NCBI GenBank assembly: GCA_022729855.1
Contig: DZBG01000005.1
Coordinates: forward strand, 1-53,644
Direction: 5' to 3'
Source: Bdellovibrio sp.
GTDB lineage: Bacteria > Bdellovibrionota > Bacteriovoracia > Bacteriovoracales > Bacteriovoracaceae
Length of the DNA: 53,644 bases
Position numbers and translations under genes: made by a program. Of the stretch, positions 33,744 to 41,458 are shown piece after piece; positions within the stretch are counted from its first letter, which is position 1; each line of letters begins with the position of its first letter. The notes below the pieces were generated by a model that saw only the letters and a list, made by a program, of their open reading frames with translations, did not search any database and was not told the origin of the DNA.

Positions 33744-35255
33744 TTAATCCGCTCTACGTCTAAACTTCTTTTTTATTTCTTCTGTCCCCGTTGCTGCTGA
33801 TTCAATGATTTCGGGAGTAACAAAAATGACGTATTGATTTTTACTCGTTTGATAATCTTTTGATCTCAGGAGTCTAAATAGTGGCTGAGCTGGTTGTCCA
33901 GAAGCTGTTTGAGCAGCTGCGGGAAATGGGTCTCCATCATATTTAGTACTCGATGAGTTTTGAACAATCCCACCAATGGCAGATGATTCTTTTGATTTTA
34001 AAATAACATTTGTTGCCACAGTGTTACTTGTTACCAATGGATTTCCATTTGAACTACCAGAAGAAGTAGAAATATTAATATTAATCGCCATCTCCATCTG
34101 TTCTTGTTCTAAAAGTTTTGGAGTGACATTTAAACTAAACTGAATTTTGGCTTCAGTTGCTTTTGTAAAATCCCCCGAACCGATAGCAAAAGGAATTGTT
34201 GTTTCTTTTGTAATTGTCCCTGCCTGCTGATCTCTTGTAATAATCATCCCTGATTGAATCACACGTGCATAATTGGCCCCTTTGGCGGCCAGAAGTTTAG
34301 GAAATAAACTTGTTATCGTTGCACTTAAGGTATTGCTAGCTGAGGTTGTAAGATTTCCTCCGCTACCAGGGCCAACTGAAATACTACTGGCATCATCACC
34401 CATGAGTGGTGCCCACTTAAATCCAAAAACTTTATTATAACCTTTCGAGAGTTCAACAAACTGAGCAGTCACCTTCACCATTTTCGGAGGAGGTTGAGAT
34501 TCTTTCTTCTCATTGATCGCAATAAAATTATAAATATCAGGTTTATCTTTTACTGTTTGAAAACGATTATCTTGGCTTGAGAGAGATGAAATTTTTGGCG
34601 GAAGATAAGAATTTGCAATTTCTTCTGCTAAATCTTTTTTTGATTTAGAGCTTACAACACCTTCCAACCAATAGGCCTTATTCACAATACGAACGGTCAC
34701 ATCTTTAAGATTATTTCGTGCTAGCTCATCGGCCATTTTACGAGCGATCACACGTTGAGTTTGAGGAGATAATTCAATGAGAGTTAAAACGTCATTTTGA
34801 TAGTTAGCAAGAACTTTTGAGACTCTCCCGATATCATCAGGGACCACAATTTCTCCACTCACTAAAACTTTCCCACCTTTGATTGTGATTTGCAGACCTT
34901 CGACATCTCCAATGAGTTCACGTAATTCTGAAACAATATTTGATTTACCAGAAGCTGTGACAATCACATTATAAATAAGACGAACATCACCCACATTGTC
35001 CCGAATAGTCACATTCGTTCTACCAGGCTTAATTCCTTTAAAAATAATTTCTTTTTTCTGAGGAATTAAAGTTAATTTTAAAAGCCCTTCATTCCCAATA
35101 AGGACTTTGGGGCTATAATCAAAATCAATTTTTTGAATTTCATCTATACCAACAGCAACTTCGATATCTTTATCTTTAGACGCAGCTCCCTGTCCCCAAG
35201 AAAGTCCTGAGATTAAACAAAGAAGGAATCCAATGATAAAGTTTTTAACGAGCAC
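33744..35255 (-). CDS. cpaC: Tad pilus outer-membrane secretin CpaC/RcpA
   Basis: The protein is about 503 residues, taking a GTG start at 35255, eight bases after AGG, inside a run of GTG codons; a longer frame extends to 35330. It begins with a signal-peptide core (NFIIGFLLCLISGLSWGQG). A BON/N0-like domain (SGKSNIVSELRELIGDVEGL and VVSGEIVVPDDIGRVSKVL-type segments) comes next, then the C-terminal secretin domain (FVELSKGYNKVFGFKW and TKYDGDPFPAAAQTASGQP). It forms the outer-membrane pore for Flp pili. The start overlaps the cpaB stop by eleven bases. It ends 11 bases before the TadZ-TadA gene. Confidence 0.85.
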   Translation of the reverse strand: MLVKNFIIGFLLCLISGLSWGQGAASKDKDIEVAVGIDEIQKIDFDYSPKVLIGNEGLLKLTLIPQKKEIIFKGIKPGRTNVTIRDNVGDVRLIYNVIVTASGKSNIVSELRELIGDVEGLQITIKGGKVLVSGEIVVPDDIGRVSKVLANYQNDVLTLIELSPQTQRVIARKMADELARNNLKDVTVRIVNKAYWLEGVVSSKSKKDLAEEIANSYLPPKISSLSSQDNRFQTVKDKPDIYNFIAINEKKESQPPPKMVKVTAQFVELSKGYNKVFGFKWAPLMGDDASSISVGPGSGGNLTTSASNTLSATITSLFPKLLAAKGANYARVIQSGMIITRDQQAGTITKETTIPFAIGSGDFTKATEAKIQFSLNVTPKLLEQEQMEMAININISTSSGSSNGNPLVTSNTVATNVILKSKESSAIGGIVQNSSSTKYDGDPFPAAAQTASGQPAQPLFRLLRSKDYQTSKNQYVIFVTPEIIESAATGTEEIKKKFRRRAD

Positions 35256-36078
35256 CACCACCACCTGAACGCTGATTCTCTTTCGCCTGCTGTTCGGCAA
35301 ACCAAGCTTTCGCCTCTGGCCCATCCTCACCTAGTACATCAAAGAGTCTTGTCGCACTGATCTTTTCAATTGTCTTATCATCATTATTTCTAAGAGAAAG
35401 ATAAATCCCGTTCCCTGCAGAAATAATGAACACCATTTTTTGAACTTCAAAAGGAGTAAGCTCAAGAGTAATTGTATTGTAATTTGTATAAGTATTAAGT
35501 TTCATCTCACGAACTTCATTTTCACTTTTCATTCCAATAAGCGGAACACTATTGGTGACATAAAGACCTGTTGATAAAACAAGAACATCTTGAAGAACTG
35601 TTTTAACTTTTAATTTTTCTTTTCTACCTGAAGCATAATCTACCAGGGCCAGAACATCGATACGATCTCCTGGTTTAATCAAACGTGCCACCGCTTGATT
35701 CTCTGAAACCTGAATAGAGAGTGCTCTCTTACCAATAGAAATCTGTCTTGATAAACCTGAGGCTGCACCAGGATAAGTCACTCGTGGGGCCGTGATTTGT
35801 TCACCTTTTTTTATAGGTACTGATGCAATCGTATTATAAAGATCTTCTACTTTTTTATAAGCACCAGGCATTTGAAATTTTTGAGGAATATTTATCAACT
35901 GAACTTTTCTATCATCGATGATTTCAAGTTCTTTAATATCTTCTCTTGCCACAACAATCGGTGTTGGATTTCCATATTCACTGACAAGCTCGCTCTCGCG
36001 ACTATCAATATATGAATAAACCATAAACACTGCGACAGCAGCAAAAAGTAAGCTAGTAGTAAAAGCGCGACTATTCAT
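35245..36078 (-). CDS. cpaB: Tad pilus assembly protein CpaB/RcpC
   Basis: The 277-residue protein has an N-terminal anchor (TTSLLFAAVAVFMVYSYI). A SAF domain follows, with IVVAREDIKELEIIDDRKVQ and MPGAYKKVEDLYN, then SIPIKKGEQI-like and IKPGDRIDVLALVDYA. These are typical of CpaB/RcpC, a periplasmic protein that supports secretin assembly. The C-terminus ends with a Gly-rich tail that overlaps the start of cpaC. The ATG at 36078 is 85 bases from the last pseudopilin gene. Confidence 0.9.
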   Translation of the reverse strand: MNSRAFTTSLLFAAVAVFMVYSYIDSRESELVSEYGNPTPIVVAREDIKELEIIDDRKVQLINIPQKFQMPGAYKKVEDLYNTIASVPIKKGEQITAPRVTYPGAASGLSRQISIGKRALSIQVSENQAVARLIKPGDRIDVLALVDYASGRKEKLKVKTVLQDVLVLSTGLYVTNSVPLIGMKSENEVREMKLNTYTNYNTITLELTPFEVQKMVFIISAGNGIYLSLRNNDDKTIEKISATRLFDVLGEDGPEAKAWFAEQQAKENQRSGGGGAR

Positions 36079-36162
36079 AGTTCATCCTAAACTAATCAAT
36101 GAAGTTTCCACTACTTAATGATAACAGATTTTGAGAAAATGAAAGCTATTCCTTAATTTTTC

Positions 36163-36666
36163 CTACTGGATTGCACAAGCACCATAGTCAAGTACTGACA
36201 TCACTCCTGCCCCAGCATCGTTGGCATTAACAACCTTGCCTCCAACATTGGCGTAAGTGTTTCCACAGGTCCCATAAACAGTCCCGACTCGAATGTATTG
36301 AGTTGTGGGGGCAGCATAAGAATTTTCACAAATATCTGAGCCTGCTGCCTGGACTGGAAAGCTAATTTGATAGCAAGGAGCAAGTGGCTGGGCATTCCCT
36401 TGAATGGGCTCATCAGTCCATCCAATAAAGAACATCCCAAATCTACTCCATGATTGATAATTTTGGGCCCCACTAGGCTTTGGCATAGTTGAGCTATTTT
36501 GTGCTCTAAAGTAAAAATAACCACGAGTCACTTTTTGCTGATTAATAGATCCATTAATGGCATTTGCGTATCCACCTACCAACCCATAAAGAGTAAAAAT
36601 TAGTGGGAGAAAAATAATTAATTCAATAAGGGCCTGACCCTTTTGATCTTTCATTAATTTATTCAT
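36163..36666 (-). CDS. Tad minor pseudopilin, TadE-like (1)
   Basis: The protein is about 167 residues. It has a TadE-like N-terminus, DQKGQALIELIIFLPLIFTLY, with Gly, Gln and Glu in the prepilin-like pattern and then a hydrophobic helix. The mature part has Cys pairs (PCYQIS, DICENS, YGTCGNT, YGACA) that could form disulfides. The ATG at 36666 overlaps the upstream stop as TAATG; an earlier ATG at 36672 is also possible. It and the next two genes encode pseudopilins that may cap or prime the Flp pilus. Confidence 0.7.
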   Translation of the reverse strand: MNKLMKDQKGQALIELIIFLPLIFTLYGLVGGYANAINGSINQQKVTRGYFYFRAQNSSTMPKPSGAQNYQSWSRFGMFFIGWTDEPIQGNAQPLAPCYQISFPVQAAGSDICENSYAAPTTQYIRVGTVYGTCGNTYANVGGKVVNANDAGAGVMSVLDYGACAIQ

Positions 36667-37187
36667 TAACATCCATTATCTATAAGAGTGACATCAAAAG
36701 ATTCGCAGTTATCACCACCGGCCATAGAGAAACACGTACGGTGAATGCAATTCGCTCTCGTGACTTCTTTACCTAAATATGATTCCGAAACCATATTCGA
36801 TTTTGTATCCCCTGTGAGTTTTCCCATAATATCAATTTCTCTCTCATAAGTGGCATAGGCACCAACAAGTAAGTAATCAGATGAGGACATTCCATGATAG
36901 GGATCTCTGAAATGGATAGAGTCATCACTGACTCCAAATTTTTTTAAATTAAATCTTATAAATGATTCTCTCGCTCTGATTTTTGCTTCCCCTAAGGACT
37001 GCCCTTCGGTACTAGACTGAGTATCGACCGTTAAATAAGTTCGACTCGCCATAAAAGTTGCATAGTGAGCGAGATACCCCACTGTATAGTTAAGTGAAGA
37101 ATTAAAAATTAAAAGAATCGCCGACATTCCAAATGTGAAAGTCAGAATAAATTCAATGGTTGATTGACCGTCTTGTTTTTTTATCAT
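36666..37187 (-). CDS. Tad minor pseudopilin, TadE-like (2)
   Basis: This 173-residue protein has an N-terminus KKQDGQSTIEFILTFTFGMS with the Gln-Ser-Thr-Ile-Glu prepilin pattern and a hydrophobic helix. The Cys-rich C-terminal region (HRTCFSMAGGDNC) could form disulfides. It overlaps the upstream pseudopilin gene by four bases (ATGA), so translation is probably coupled. Together with the two other pseudopilins it probably forms the pilus tip or initiation complex. Confidence 0.7.
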   Translation of the reverse strand: MIKKQDGQSTIEFILTFTFGMSAILLIFNSSLNYTVGYLAHYATFMASRTYLTVDTQSSTEGQSLGEAKIRARESFIRFNLKKFGVSDDSIHFRDPYHGMSSSDYLLVGAYATYEREIDIMGKLTGDTKSNMVSESYLGKEVTRANCIHRTCFSMAGGDNCESFDVTLIDNGC

Positions 37188-37492
37188 TGGTATGGATTTA
37201 CTGGACCAAAAAATCTTGATTGCCCAGCTTTAGAATAGGATGGATGAGCCGTTGCTCCTCCATAAGTCATTGGCATAACCCCAGTAGGTCTTCCTCGCAT
37301 ATAAGCATGTCTGTAACCAAACTCAGTCTGACTCTTCATCCCCTGAGCTAATTTTCCATTTGGGCCAAACATTGTTTTATAAAACTGACTATTTAAGAAT
37401 GTAAAAATGAGTGAAAACACCACTGTCATGAGTAGGATGTATTCAACAACTGTCTGACCTGAATGTCTTAAAATACTTCTGTTGCTAACCAT
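37184..37492 (-). CDS. small Tad pseudopilin (3)
   Basis: The product is about 102 residues. SGQTVVEYILLMTVVFSLIF carries the Gly-Gln...Glu processing pattern and helix typical of Flp and TadE proteins. The rest is Gly- and Pro-rich (MRGRPTGVMPMTYGGATAH). I take the ATG at 37492; the GTG at 37498 is an alternative. Its start lies inside the 3' end of the prepilin peptidase gene. Its length is between a Flp pilin and TadE. Confidence 0.65.
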   Translation of the reverse strand: MVSNRSILRHSGQTVVEYILLMTVVFSLIFTFLNSQFYKTMFGPNGKLAQGMKSQTEFGYRHAYMRGRPTGVMPMTYGGATAHPSYSKAGQSRFFGPVNPYQ

Positions 37493-37965
37493 AACCACGC
37501 CAATAAAATTACGGGAGCGTATGAGAAACGCGACCCTTTAAGTTGTTTGAGTCCTGACCACTCATGAGTCCGAAACACACCTAAGACTAGCTTATAGTTT
37601 CGAATAACTCTGATCATTAGTAAAATTAAAGCACAGCTTACTGTTGATCCTACTAAATTCATAAAAAAACTAAATTGAAGACCAACAGGAATAATCAGGA
37701 ATAATCCAGCCAAATATTTACTGTCACCTGCTCCCATAATCCCTAAGAGAAAAAGTGGGAATCCAATCACAATAAAGGCCAGAGGATAGATTAATATTTG
37801 AAGGCTGAGCGTATAGCTGAGTGGAAAAATAAAAAGAGCACTTATAAACACGATGAGATTTACTAATCCCCACCAATTACTAATTTTTTGAGTTTTTAAA
37901 TCAATCCAAGAGATAATTAAAAGCTGAACAAGGCCAATAATATAGAGGGGAATTGGAAGAATCAT
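37468..37965 (-). CDS. cpaA: prepilin peptidase TadV/CpaA
   Basis: The 165-residue membrane protein has the aspartyl-protease signature. The first Asp is in ISWIDLKTQKISN. The second is in the GxGD motif of IMGAGDSKYLAGLF. Several hydrophobic helices surround these. It cleaves the leader of Flp pilin and pseudopilins. The ATG at 37965 overlaps the stop of the second Flp gene by four bases (ATGA). The 3' end overlaps the following pseudopilin gene. Confidence 0.88.
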   Translation of the reverse strand: MILPIPLYIIGLVQLLIISWIDLKTQKISNWWGLVNLIVFISALFIFPLSYTLSLQILIYPLAFIVIGFPLFLLGIMGAGDSKYLAGLFLIIPVGLQFSFFMNLVGSTVSCALILLMIRVIRNYKLVLGVFRTHEWSGLKQLKGSRFSYAPVILLAWLWLATEVF

Positions 37966-38177
37966 GGTGTATTTTGATACCCATTTTTATAGCCGCCAAA
38001 GAAACAACCTTGACCACAAATTCCAACATTTAAATGTGTAGAGAGAACGTGCCCGACATTGCCGACACTATCACGGAAAAACGTAGTGAAAGTGTTCACT
38101 AGTTTAAAGGCAAGAAATACAATGACTGCCAACAGAAAGATATACTCGACCGTGGCCTGTCCTCTGGTCTTCTTCAT
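37962..38177 (-). CDS. second Flp-type pilin
   Basis: This 71-residue Flp-like protein begins MKKTRGQATVEYIFLLAVIV. The G/Q processing site and Glu fit a type IVb pilin. Its C-terminal part is longer and has two Cys (GICGQGCFFGG), unlike the first Flp. The ATG at 38177 lies inside a seven-pair hairpin, ATCACTT/AAGTGAT (38176-38195), which might limit translation. It lies 66 bases downstream of the first Flp gene. It may be a minor pilin. Confidence 0.8.
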   Translation of the reverse strand: MKKTRGQATVEYIFLLAVIVFLAFKLVNTFTTFFRDSVGNVGHVLSTHLNVGICGQGCFFGGYKNGYQNTP

Positions 38178-38195
38178 CACTTCATTATAAGTGAT
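38176..38195 (-). promoter_or_regulatory. hairpin covering the start codon of the second Flp gene
   Basis: ATCACTT (38176-38182) and AAGTGAT (38189-38195) pair around CATTAT. In the transcript the arm overlaps the AU of the AUG at 38177. Its effect on translation is inferred only. Confidence 0.35.
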
Positions 38196-38243
38196 CTCGA
38201 AGCTGAGGCAACTTTATTAGGCCACGGATCTTGTAAATACTTC

Positions 38244-38441
38244 TTACTGGAGTCCTGTTTCTGCTTTTTGAAATACTTTACCAAGAATACCACCATTACC
38301 AGCGTCTCCGCCGAATAGCATTTGCATGGCCGCATCTCTAAATTTAAACACGATTGCAGCTACCACCGCCACTAACAGAATGTACTCTGTTGATGTCTGG
38401 CCCGCTTCGTCCTTAAAATAAGCTACTAATTTGTTCTTCAT
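38244..38441 (-). CDS. flp: Flp major pilin
   Basis: The 65-residue protein is a typical Flp. The leader MKNKLVAYFKDEAGQTSTEY has the conserved Gly-Gln cleavage site and the Glu-Tyr pair. The hydrophobic helix (ILLVAVVAAIVFKF) and a short Gly-rich mature tail (GGDAGNGGILGKVF) follow. It is the first gene of the Tad locus and the likely major subunit. GGGGGAGATT precedes the ATG at 38441, and a sigma70-like promoter lies at 38523-38551, about 75 bases upstream. The upstream gap contains a probable 6S RNA. Confidence 0.93.
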   Translation of the reverse strand: MKNKLVAYFKDEAGQTSTEYILLVAVVAAIVFKFRDAAMQMLFGGDAGNGGILGKVFQKAETGLQ

Positions 38442-38522
38442 AATCTCCCCCTTCCAGGATTGCTTAAGACCTTTCGGTAAAGTTCCCAGAATTCTTTAGA
38501 GCTTTCTCAGTATCTATTTATT

Positions 38523-38551
38523 ATTTTAAGCCTTTTTTGTATGGCGCGCAA
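38523..38551 (-). promoter_or_regulatory. candidate promoter of the flp/Tad operon
   Basis: On the minus strand TTGCGC (38551-38546) and TAAAAT (38528-38523) are 17 bases apart. The first matches four and the second five of six consensus bases. The flp start is about 75 bases downstream. Confidence 0.45.
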
Positions 38552-38656
38552 AAAAAAGGACTTATTTCAGGACTAATCTTCTAACCTATTAATATCTTTT
38601 TCACCGCCGTCAATATAGGCAAGCGATATCCTATCCTCATTGCCAATTTTATGAGG

Positions 38657-38662
38657 TATAAT
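38657..38662 (+). promoter_or_regulatory. TATAAT -10 element before the 6S RNA
   Basis: A perfect TATAAT ends eight bases before the paired 5' end of the probable 6S RNA (start near 38670). No -35 of normal spacing is clear: TTGCCA at 38640-38645 is only eleven bases upstream. Confidence 0.45.
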
Positions 38663-38668
38663 CAATAT

Positions 38669-38855
38669 AGGTCCGGGGATAGCAACATAATGTTTCGCCC
38701 CTACGATTTTATTTTCGGGAGCGGTCCCTGATCACGGTGTGCATGCTTGCCTGCCCTAGTATTAGAGCAGAATGTGAGAAGCCTAAAGTGGTTACTAATT
38801 GCGCCCACCTAGTTTTCTAGGGGCGCGAAACCGTTAATCTGCTAATCCGGGCCCT
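38669..38855 (+). ncRNA. ssrS: probable 6S RNA (global RNA polymerase regulator)
   Basis: The region folds into one long rod. The closing stem pairs GGTCCGG...TAGCA (38670-38684) with TGCTA...CCGGGCC (38840-38853). Further in, GTTTCGCCCCTA (about 38692-38703) pairs with TAGGGGCGCGAAAC (about 38818-38831). A large unpaired middle follows, and the distal hairpin contains CTGCCCTAGTATTAGAGCAG. GCATGC and GAGAAGCCT-AAA match the E. coli 6S segments GCATGC and GAGAAGCCTTAAA by eye. The length (about 185 nt) and mirrored central bubble fit 6S RNA. 6S RNA imitates an open promoter and binds sigma70 RNA polymerase in stationary phase. Covariance search is needed to confirm. Confidence 0.75.
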
Positions 38856-38930
38856 CTTCTTTTTCTTCATTCTTTATATCTCCTTGAATTTCTTATTGAC
38901 GACCCTAGTCCATCCTGAAAAACTGGATGT

Positions 38931-39461
38931 ATGGACGTTATCAACATCAATGATTATCAAAATGTTTCTTGGATTGAATCTCTAGCTCTTGAGGAGCTTA
39001 ATATGGAGGAGTCTGGGATTATTCGCTTTAGCGAACATCTTAGCACTCAGAGTCTTCTTGAAGATTCTTCAATCGCGTTTATGAATAAGCTTAAAGATCG
39101 TTTTGAATTTTATGTTTCGATGTTCAATCAATATCGCAGTAATCGCGACAGTACTCGTGGGATAAAGGTTTTCCGTATTTCAAATACTGTGAATGATTTT
39201 ATTCTTTTTAGAAATTCATTAAAGCTCATTGTTGCTCGCAGATCTGCAGATGTAGTGAGTATTGGATTTTTAAATAATTCTGGCGGATTATTTTCTCCTC
39301 GTATGCCGAATGAAGCACAAGCTATACAACAGATTCATGAAATCAAAGCTCACGTTGGCCCATTTAATAATATCTCTTGGCGTTTTCAAGGTGAAGTTAT
39401 TGAGTCTGAATCTCTTGTGAAGTACTACCTAACAGAATTCATTAAAAATTCATCAAGATAA
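38931..39461 (+). CDS. conserved-looking cytoplasmic protein, unknown function
   Basis: The 176-residue protein has no signal peptide, membrane helix or obvious catalytic motif. It includes FRISNTVNDFILFRNSLKL and SIGFLNNSGGLFSPRMPNEA, suggesting a mixed alpha/beta fold. The ATG is preceded by AAACTGGATGT without a strong ribosome site. It follows the 6S RNA. It overlaps the convergent SDR gene end by nine bases. I do not recognise a family. Confidence 0.65.
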   Translation: MDVININDYQNVSWIESLALEELNMEESGIIRFSEHLSTQSLLEDSSIAFMNKLKDRFEFYVSMFNQYRSNRDSTRGIKVFRISNTVNDFILFRNSLKLIVARRSADVVSIGFLNNSGGLFSPRMPNEAQAIQQIHEIKAHVGPFNNISWRFQGEVIESESLVKYYLTEFIKNSSR

Positions 39462-40367
39462 TCTAACTTTTGTAAATTGAAGTGACTCTTCAATACTTGG
39501 TAGGCGATGCCCTATGAAGTCTTCTGCATTTATTGTACTCATCTGATAATAATACTTATCCTGGGCCTTATTCATTCTTGCTTGATTTTCATTAAGTGGA
39601 AAGGCCCAATTAGATTTTACAATGAGATCAGTTGAGCGATGAAAAATCTGAGTGTAGAGCTGAGCAAACTCATAACGAGTCATATAGTCAGATGAACTCA
39701 CCTGAATAAGACGATTTGTGAGATTAGAATCAATCGCCGCTTTTAAATACTTCGCTAAAATTTTTATATCTAAAAATCCTGTCACGACTGAATCATCAGC
39801 ATAAAGAGATTTATCTAATGAGAGAGTGCGCTCAATCATTTCAAACCAATTTAATTCAAAAGGATTGTAGCTGCGCCCGTATAAAACAGGACATCTGAGA
39901 ATAAAATAATTCAAACAAGATTTTTGAACATAAAACTCAGAAGCAGAAAATGTTCCACCATAATTAGTATTAGGAAAAGGGGCATCTCCCTCTTTGAAAA
40001 TTTGATTTTCCCCACTCATCACATAAGCAGATGAGAGAAGCACAAATTTTGATCCATACCGATCACTGGCCATGGTTGAATTAATAACCCCTGAAGTATT
40101 AAGTGCATCAGCTAATTTAGGATTTTGTTGGCAGTCTGTAAGAGAGCTTAATCCAACGGCATAAATAATAAGATCTGGTTTAACCAATCCTACTAAATTT
40201 TGAACGGCTTCTCGGCGAAGGACATCACAGGGAAGAGAAAGCACACCGGGAATATCAATAGGCGTCTGGTAATAAGTCCCAACGACACGATACTCATCCT
40301 TCAAACTCTCCAAGAGGTTTGAACCTACAAAAGATGATGCTCCAAGAATTAAGATCGTTTTACGCAT
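39453..40367 (-). CDS. RmlD/NAD-dependent epimerase-like SDR protein
   Basis: The 304-residue protein has an extended SDR Rossmann fold. The NAD motif is LGASSFVGSNLL (GxxxxxG), and LSSAYVMSG carries the usual Ser. The third element YxxxK is altered: the equivalent stretch is NYGGTFSASEFYVQKS, so Lys is replaced by Phe at the expected site. Downstream VLYGRSYNPFE and ADDSVVTGFLDIK match RmlD-type sugar reductases. The protein may be a redox-inactive paralogue or a binding protein, or use another residue. It is near the flagellins on the same strand, and flagellin modification is a possible but unproven role. Confidence 0.75.
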   Translation of the reverse strand: MRKTILILGASSFVGSNLLESLKDEYRVVGTYYQTPIDIPGVLSLPCDVLRREAVQNLVGLVKPDLIIYAVGLSSLTDCQQNPKLADALNTSGVINSTMASDRYGSKFVLLSSAYVMSGENQIFKEGDAPFPNTNYGGTFSASEFYVQKSCLNYFILRCPVLYGRSYNPFELNWFEMIERTLSLDKSLYADDSVVTGFLDIKILAKYLKAAIDSNLTNRLIQVSSSDYMTRYEFAQLYTQIFHRSTDLIVKSNWAFPLNENQARMNKAQDKYYYQMSTINAEDFIGHRLPSIEESLQFTKVRLS

Positions 40368-40400
40368 GGATAAATATTAGCATGAGGTTTTGGGAAAAAG

Positions 40401-40429
40401 AAAAAAACCTTGCTCCATTCGGAGCAAGG
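40401..40429 (-). terminator. rho-independent terminator of flagellin 1
   Basis: CCTTGCTCC and GGAGCAAGG form nine pairs around a four-base loop (40408-40429). On the minus strand they are followed by seven T (40407-40401). It starts 15 bases after the flagellin stop codon at 40444. Confidence 0.9.
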
Positions 40430-40443
40430 TAGAGTGGGTTTGT

Positions 40444-41277
40444 TTAGCCTAATAACTTAAGGGCAGCTTGTGGTGCCTGGTTTGCTTGTGAGAGAACTGA
40501 AACTCCGGCCGACGCTAAAATATTATTTCTCGTCATATCCGCGGTCTCTGCCGCTACATCTACATCGCGAATTCGTGAATTCGCAGCAGAGTAGTTTTCT
40601 TCTGTAATCCCCAGTGTATTAACTGCTGATTGCAGACGGTTTTGTAGTGCTCCCAAGTTGGCACGCGCACCATTTGTACGTACCAACGCGTCGTCAAGCT
40701 TTGTAAGTGAGAGTTGAGCGCCGCTTTTATCTGCGATGCTTTCCAAGTTAATTCCAAGAGCTTCGAGTGAGGCATCAACTGATCCTGAATCATAAGTGAT
40801 TCGGTCAAGCGTGGGATCATTGTGAATCCCGACTTGAATATCAACCATTCCACCTTCGCCATTAAGAAGTTTTCTACCGTTGAACTCGGCCCCTTCAGAG
40901 ATACGTTGTAACTCTTGTTTGAGCTGTTGAAATTCAATGTTTGAAAAGCCTCTTTCAGTATCACCAACTGTATCGGAAGCTGCTTGTACTGCAAGCTCAC
41001 GAAGTCTGATGATAATGCTTGAAACCTCGTTGAGTCCGCCTTCTGCTGTCTGAATGAGTGAGATACCATCATCTGCATTCCTTTTTGCTTGTCTGACTCC
41101 GCGGATATGAGCTTTTAGTTTTTCACTTATTGCTAATCCAGCGGCATCATCGGCGGCTCGAGTTACTCTCTCACCTGTGGATAACTTTCTAAAATTGCTA
41201 TCCAAATTATTCTTAGTTTGTCCTAACGCTCTTTGAGCTGAAAGGCTCGCCATATTTGTATTTATTCTTAATCCCAT
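40444..41277 (-). CDS. fliC: flagellin (copy 1)
   Basis: The 277-residue flagellin has the conserved N-terminal D0/D1 (MGLRINTNMASLSAQRALGQ and RAADDAAGLAISEKLKAHIR) and the C-terminal D1/D0 (SRIRDVDVAAETADMTRNNI, ending QAPQAALKLLG). The central variable domain is almost absent, so it is a minimal, core-only flagellin. It is the downstream member of a pair. The start is preceded by CGGAGATTAAATT, part of which ends a small leader frame. A terminator follows. It forms the filament, and several paralogues are typical of predatory Bdellovibrionota, whose sheathed filaments contain several flagellins. Confidence 0.96.
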   Translation of the reverse strand: MGLRINTNMASLSAQRALGQTKNNLDSNFRKLSTGERVTRAADDAAGLAISEKLKAHIRGVRQAKRNADDGISLIQTAEGGLNEVSSIIIRLRELAVQAASDTVGDTERGFSNIEFQQLKQELQRISEGAEFNGRKLLNGEGGMVDIQVGIHNDPTLDRITYDSGSVDASLEALGINLESIADKSGAQLSLTKLDDALVRTNGARANLGALQNRLQSAVNTLGITEENYSAANSRIRDVDVAAETADMTRNNILASAGVSVLSQANQAPQAALKLLG

Positions 41278-41280
41278 AAT

Positions 41281-41304
41281 TTAATCTCCGTGTTTAATAA
41301 GCAT
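41281..41304 (-). CDS. possible seven-codon leader peptide before flagellin 1
   Basis: AGGAGG with a five-base spacing precedes an ATG at 41304 that reads MLIKHGD and a stop at 41281-41283. Three bases later is the flagellin ATG, and the flagellin's own GGAG lies inside this mini frame. The arrangement would couple flagellin translation to the short frame. It may be chance, but the AGGAGG is the best ribosome site in the region. Confidence 0.35.
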   Translation of the reverse strand: MLIKHGD

Positions 41305-41325
41305 GTGAACCTCCTGTTCAATTCG

Positions 41326-41342
41326 ATGGACATCTTGTCCAT
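41326..41342. promoter_or_regulatory. inverted repeat in the flagellin 1 leader
   Basis: ATGGACA (41326-41332) and TGTCCAT (41336-41342) are seven-base arms around TCT. It lies 49-65 bases before the flagellin 1 start and may be an operator or a 5' UTR hairpin. Confidence 0.4.
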
Positions 41343-41432
41343 GGGTTAATCTTGTTTTAAAAGAACCGACCTATAATCACTTGGGAAAACAACCCACTCC
41401 AAGTTTTGCAGGATTCGTGTTACATCATAAAG

Positions 41433-41449
41433 TGGCCCTCTCGGGCCTT
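41433..41449 (-). terminator. hairpin after flagellin 2
   Basis: GGCCC (41434-41438) and GGGCC (41443-41447) pair around TCTC, ten bases after the flagellin 2 stop codon. The T run on the minus strand is weak, so some read-through into flagellin 1 is possible. Confidence 0.5.
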
Positions 41450-41458
41450 ACCTAACTA

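Larger units (their letters stand above)
38442..38930. other. 489-base gap between flp and the next gene
   Basis: The gap contains the flp promoter (38523-38551), the probable 6S RNA with its TATAAT, and about 75 bases of T-rich DNA after it (38856-38930). That last stretch also provides the start region of the plus-strand gene at 38931. I see no other coding potential or repeat. Confidence 0.6.

Noticed and set aside
40560-41078. 172-residue minus-strand frame inside flagellin 1
   Set aside because: It is an alternative frame of a clear flagellin gene.
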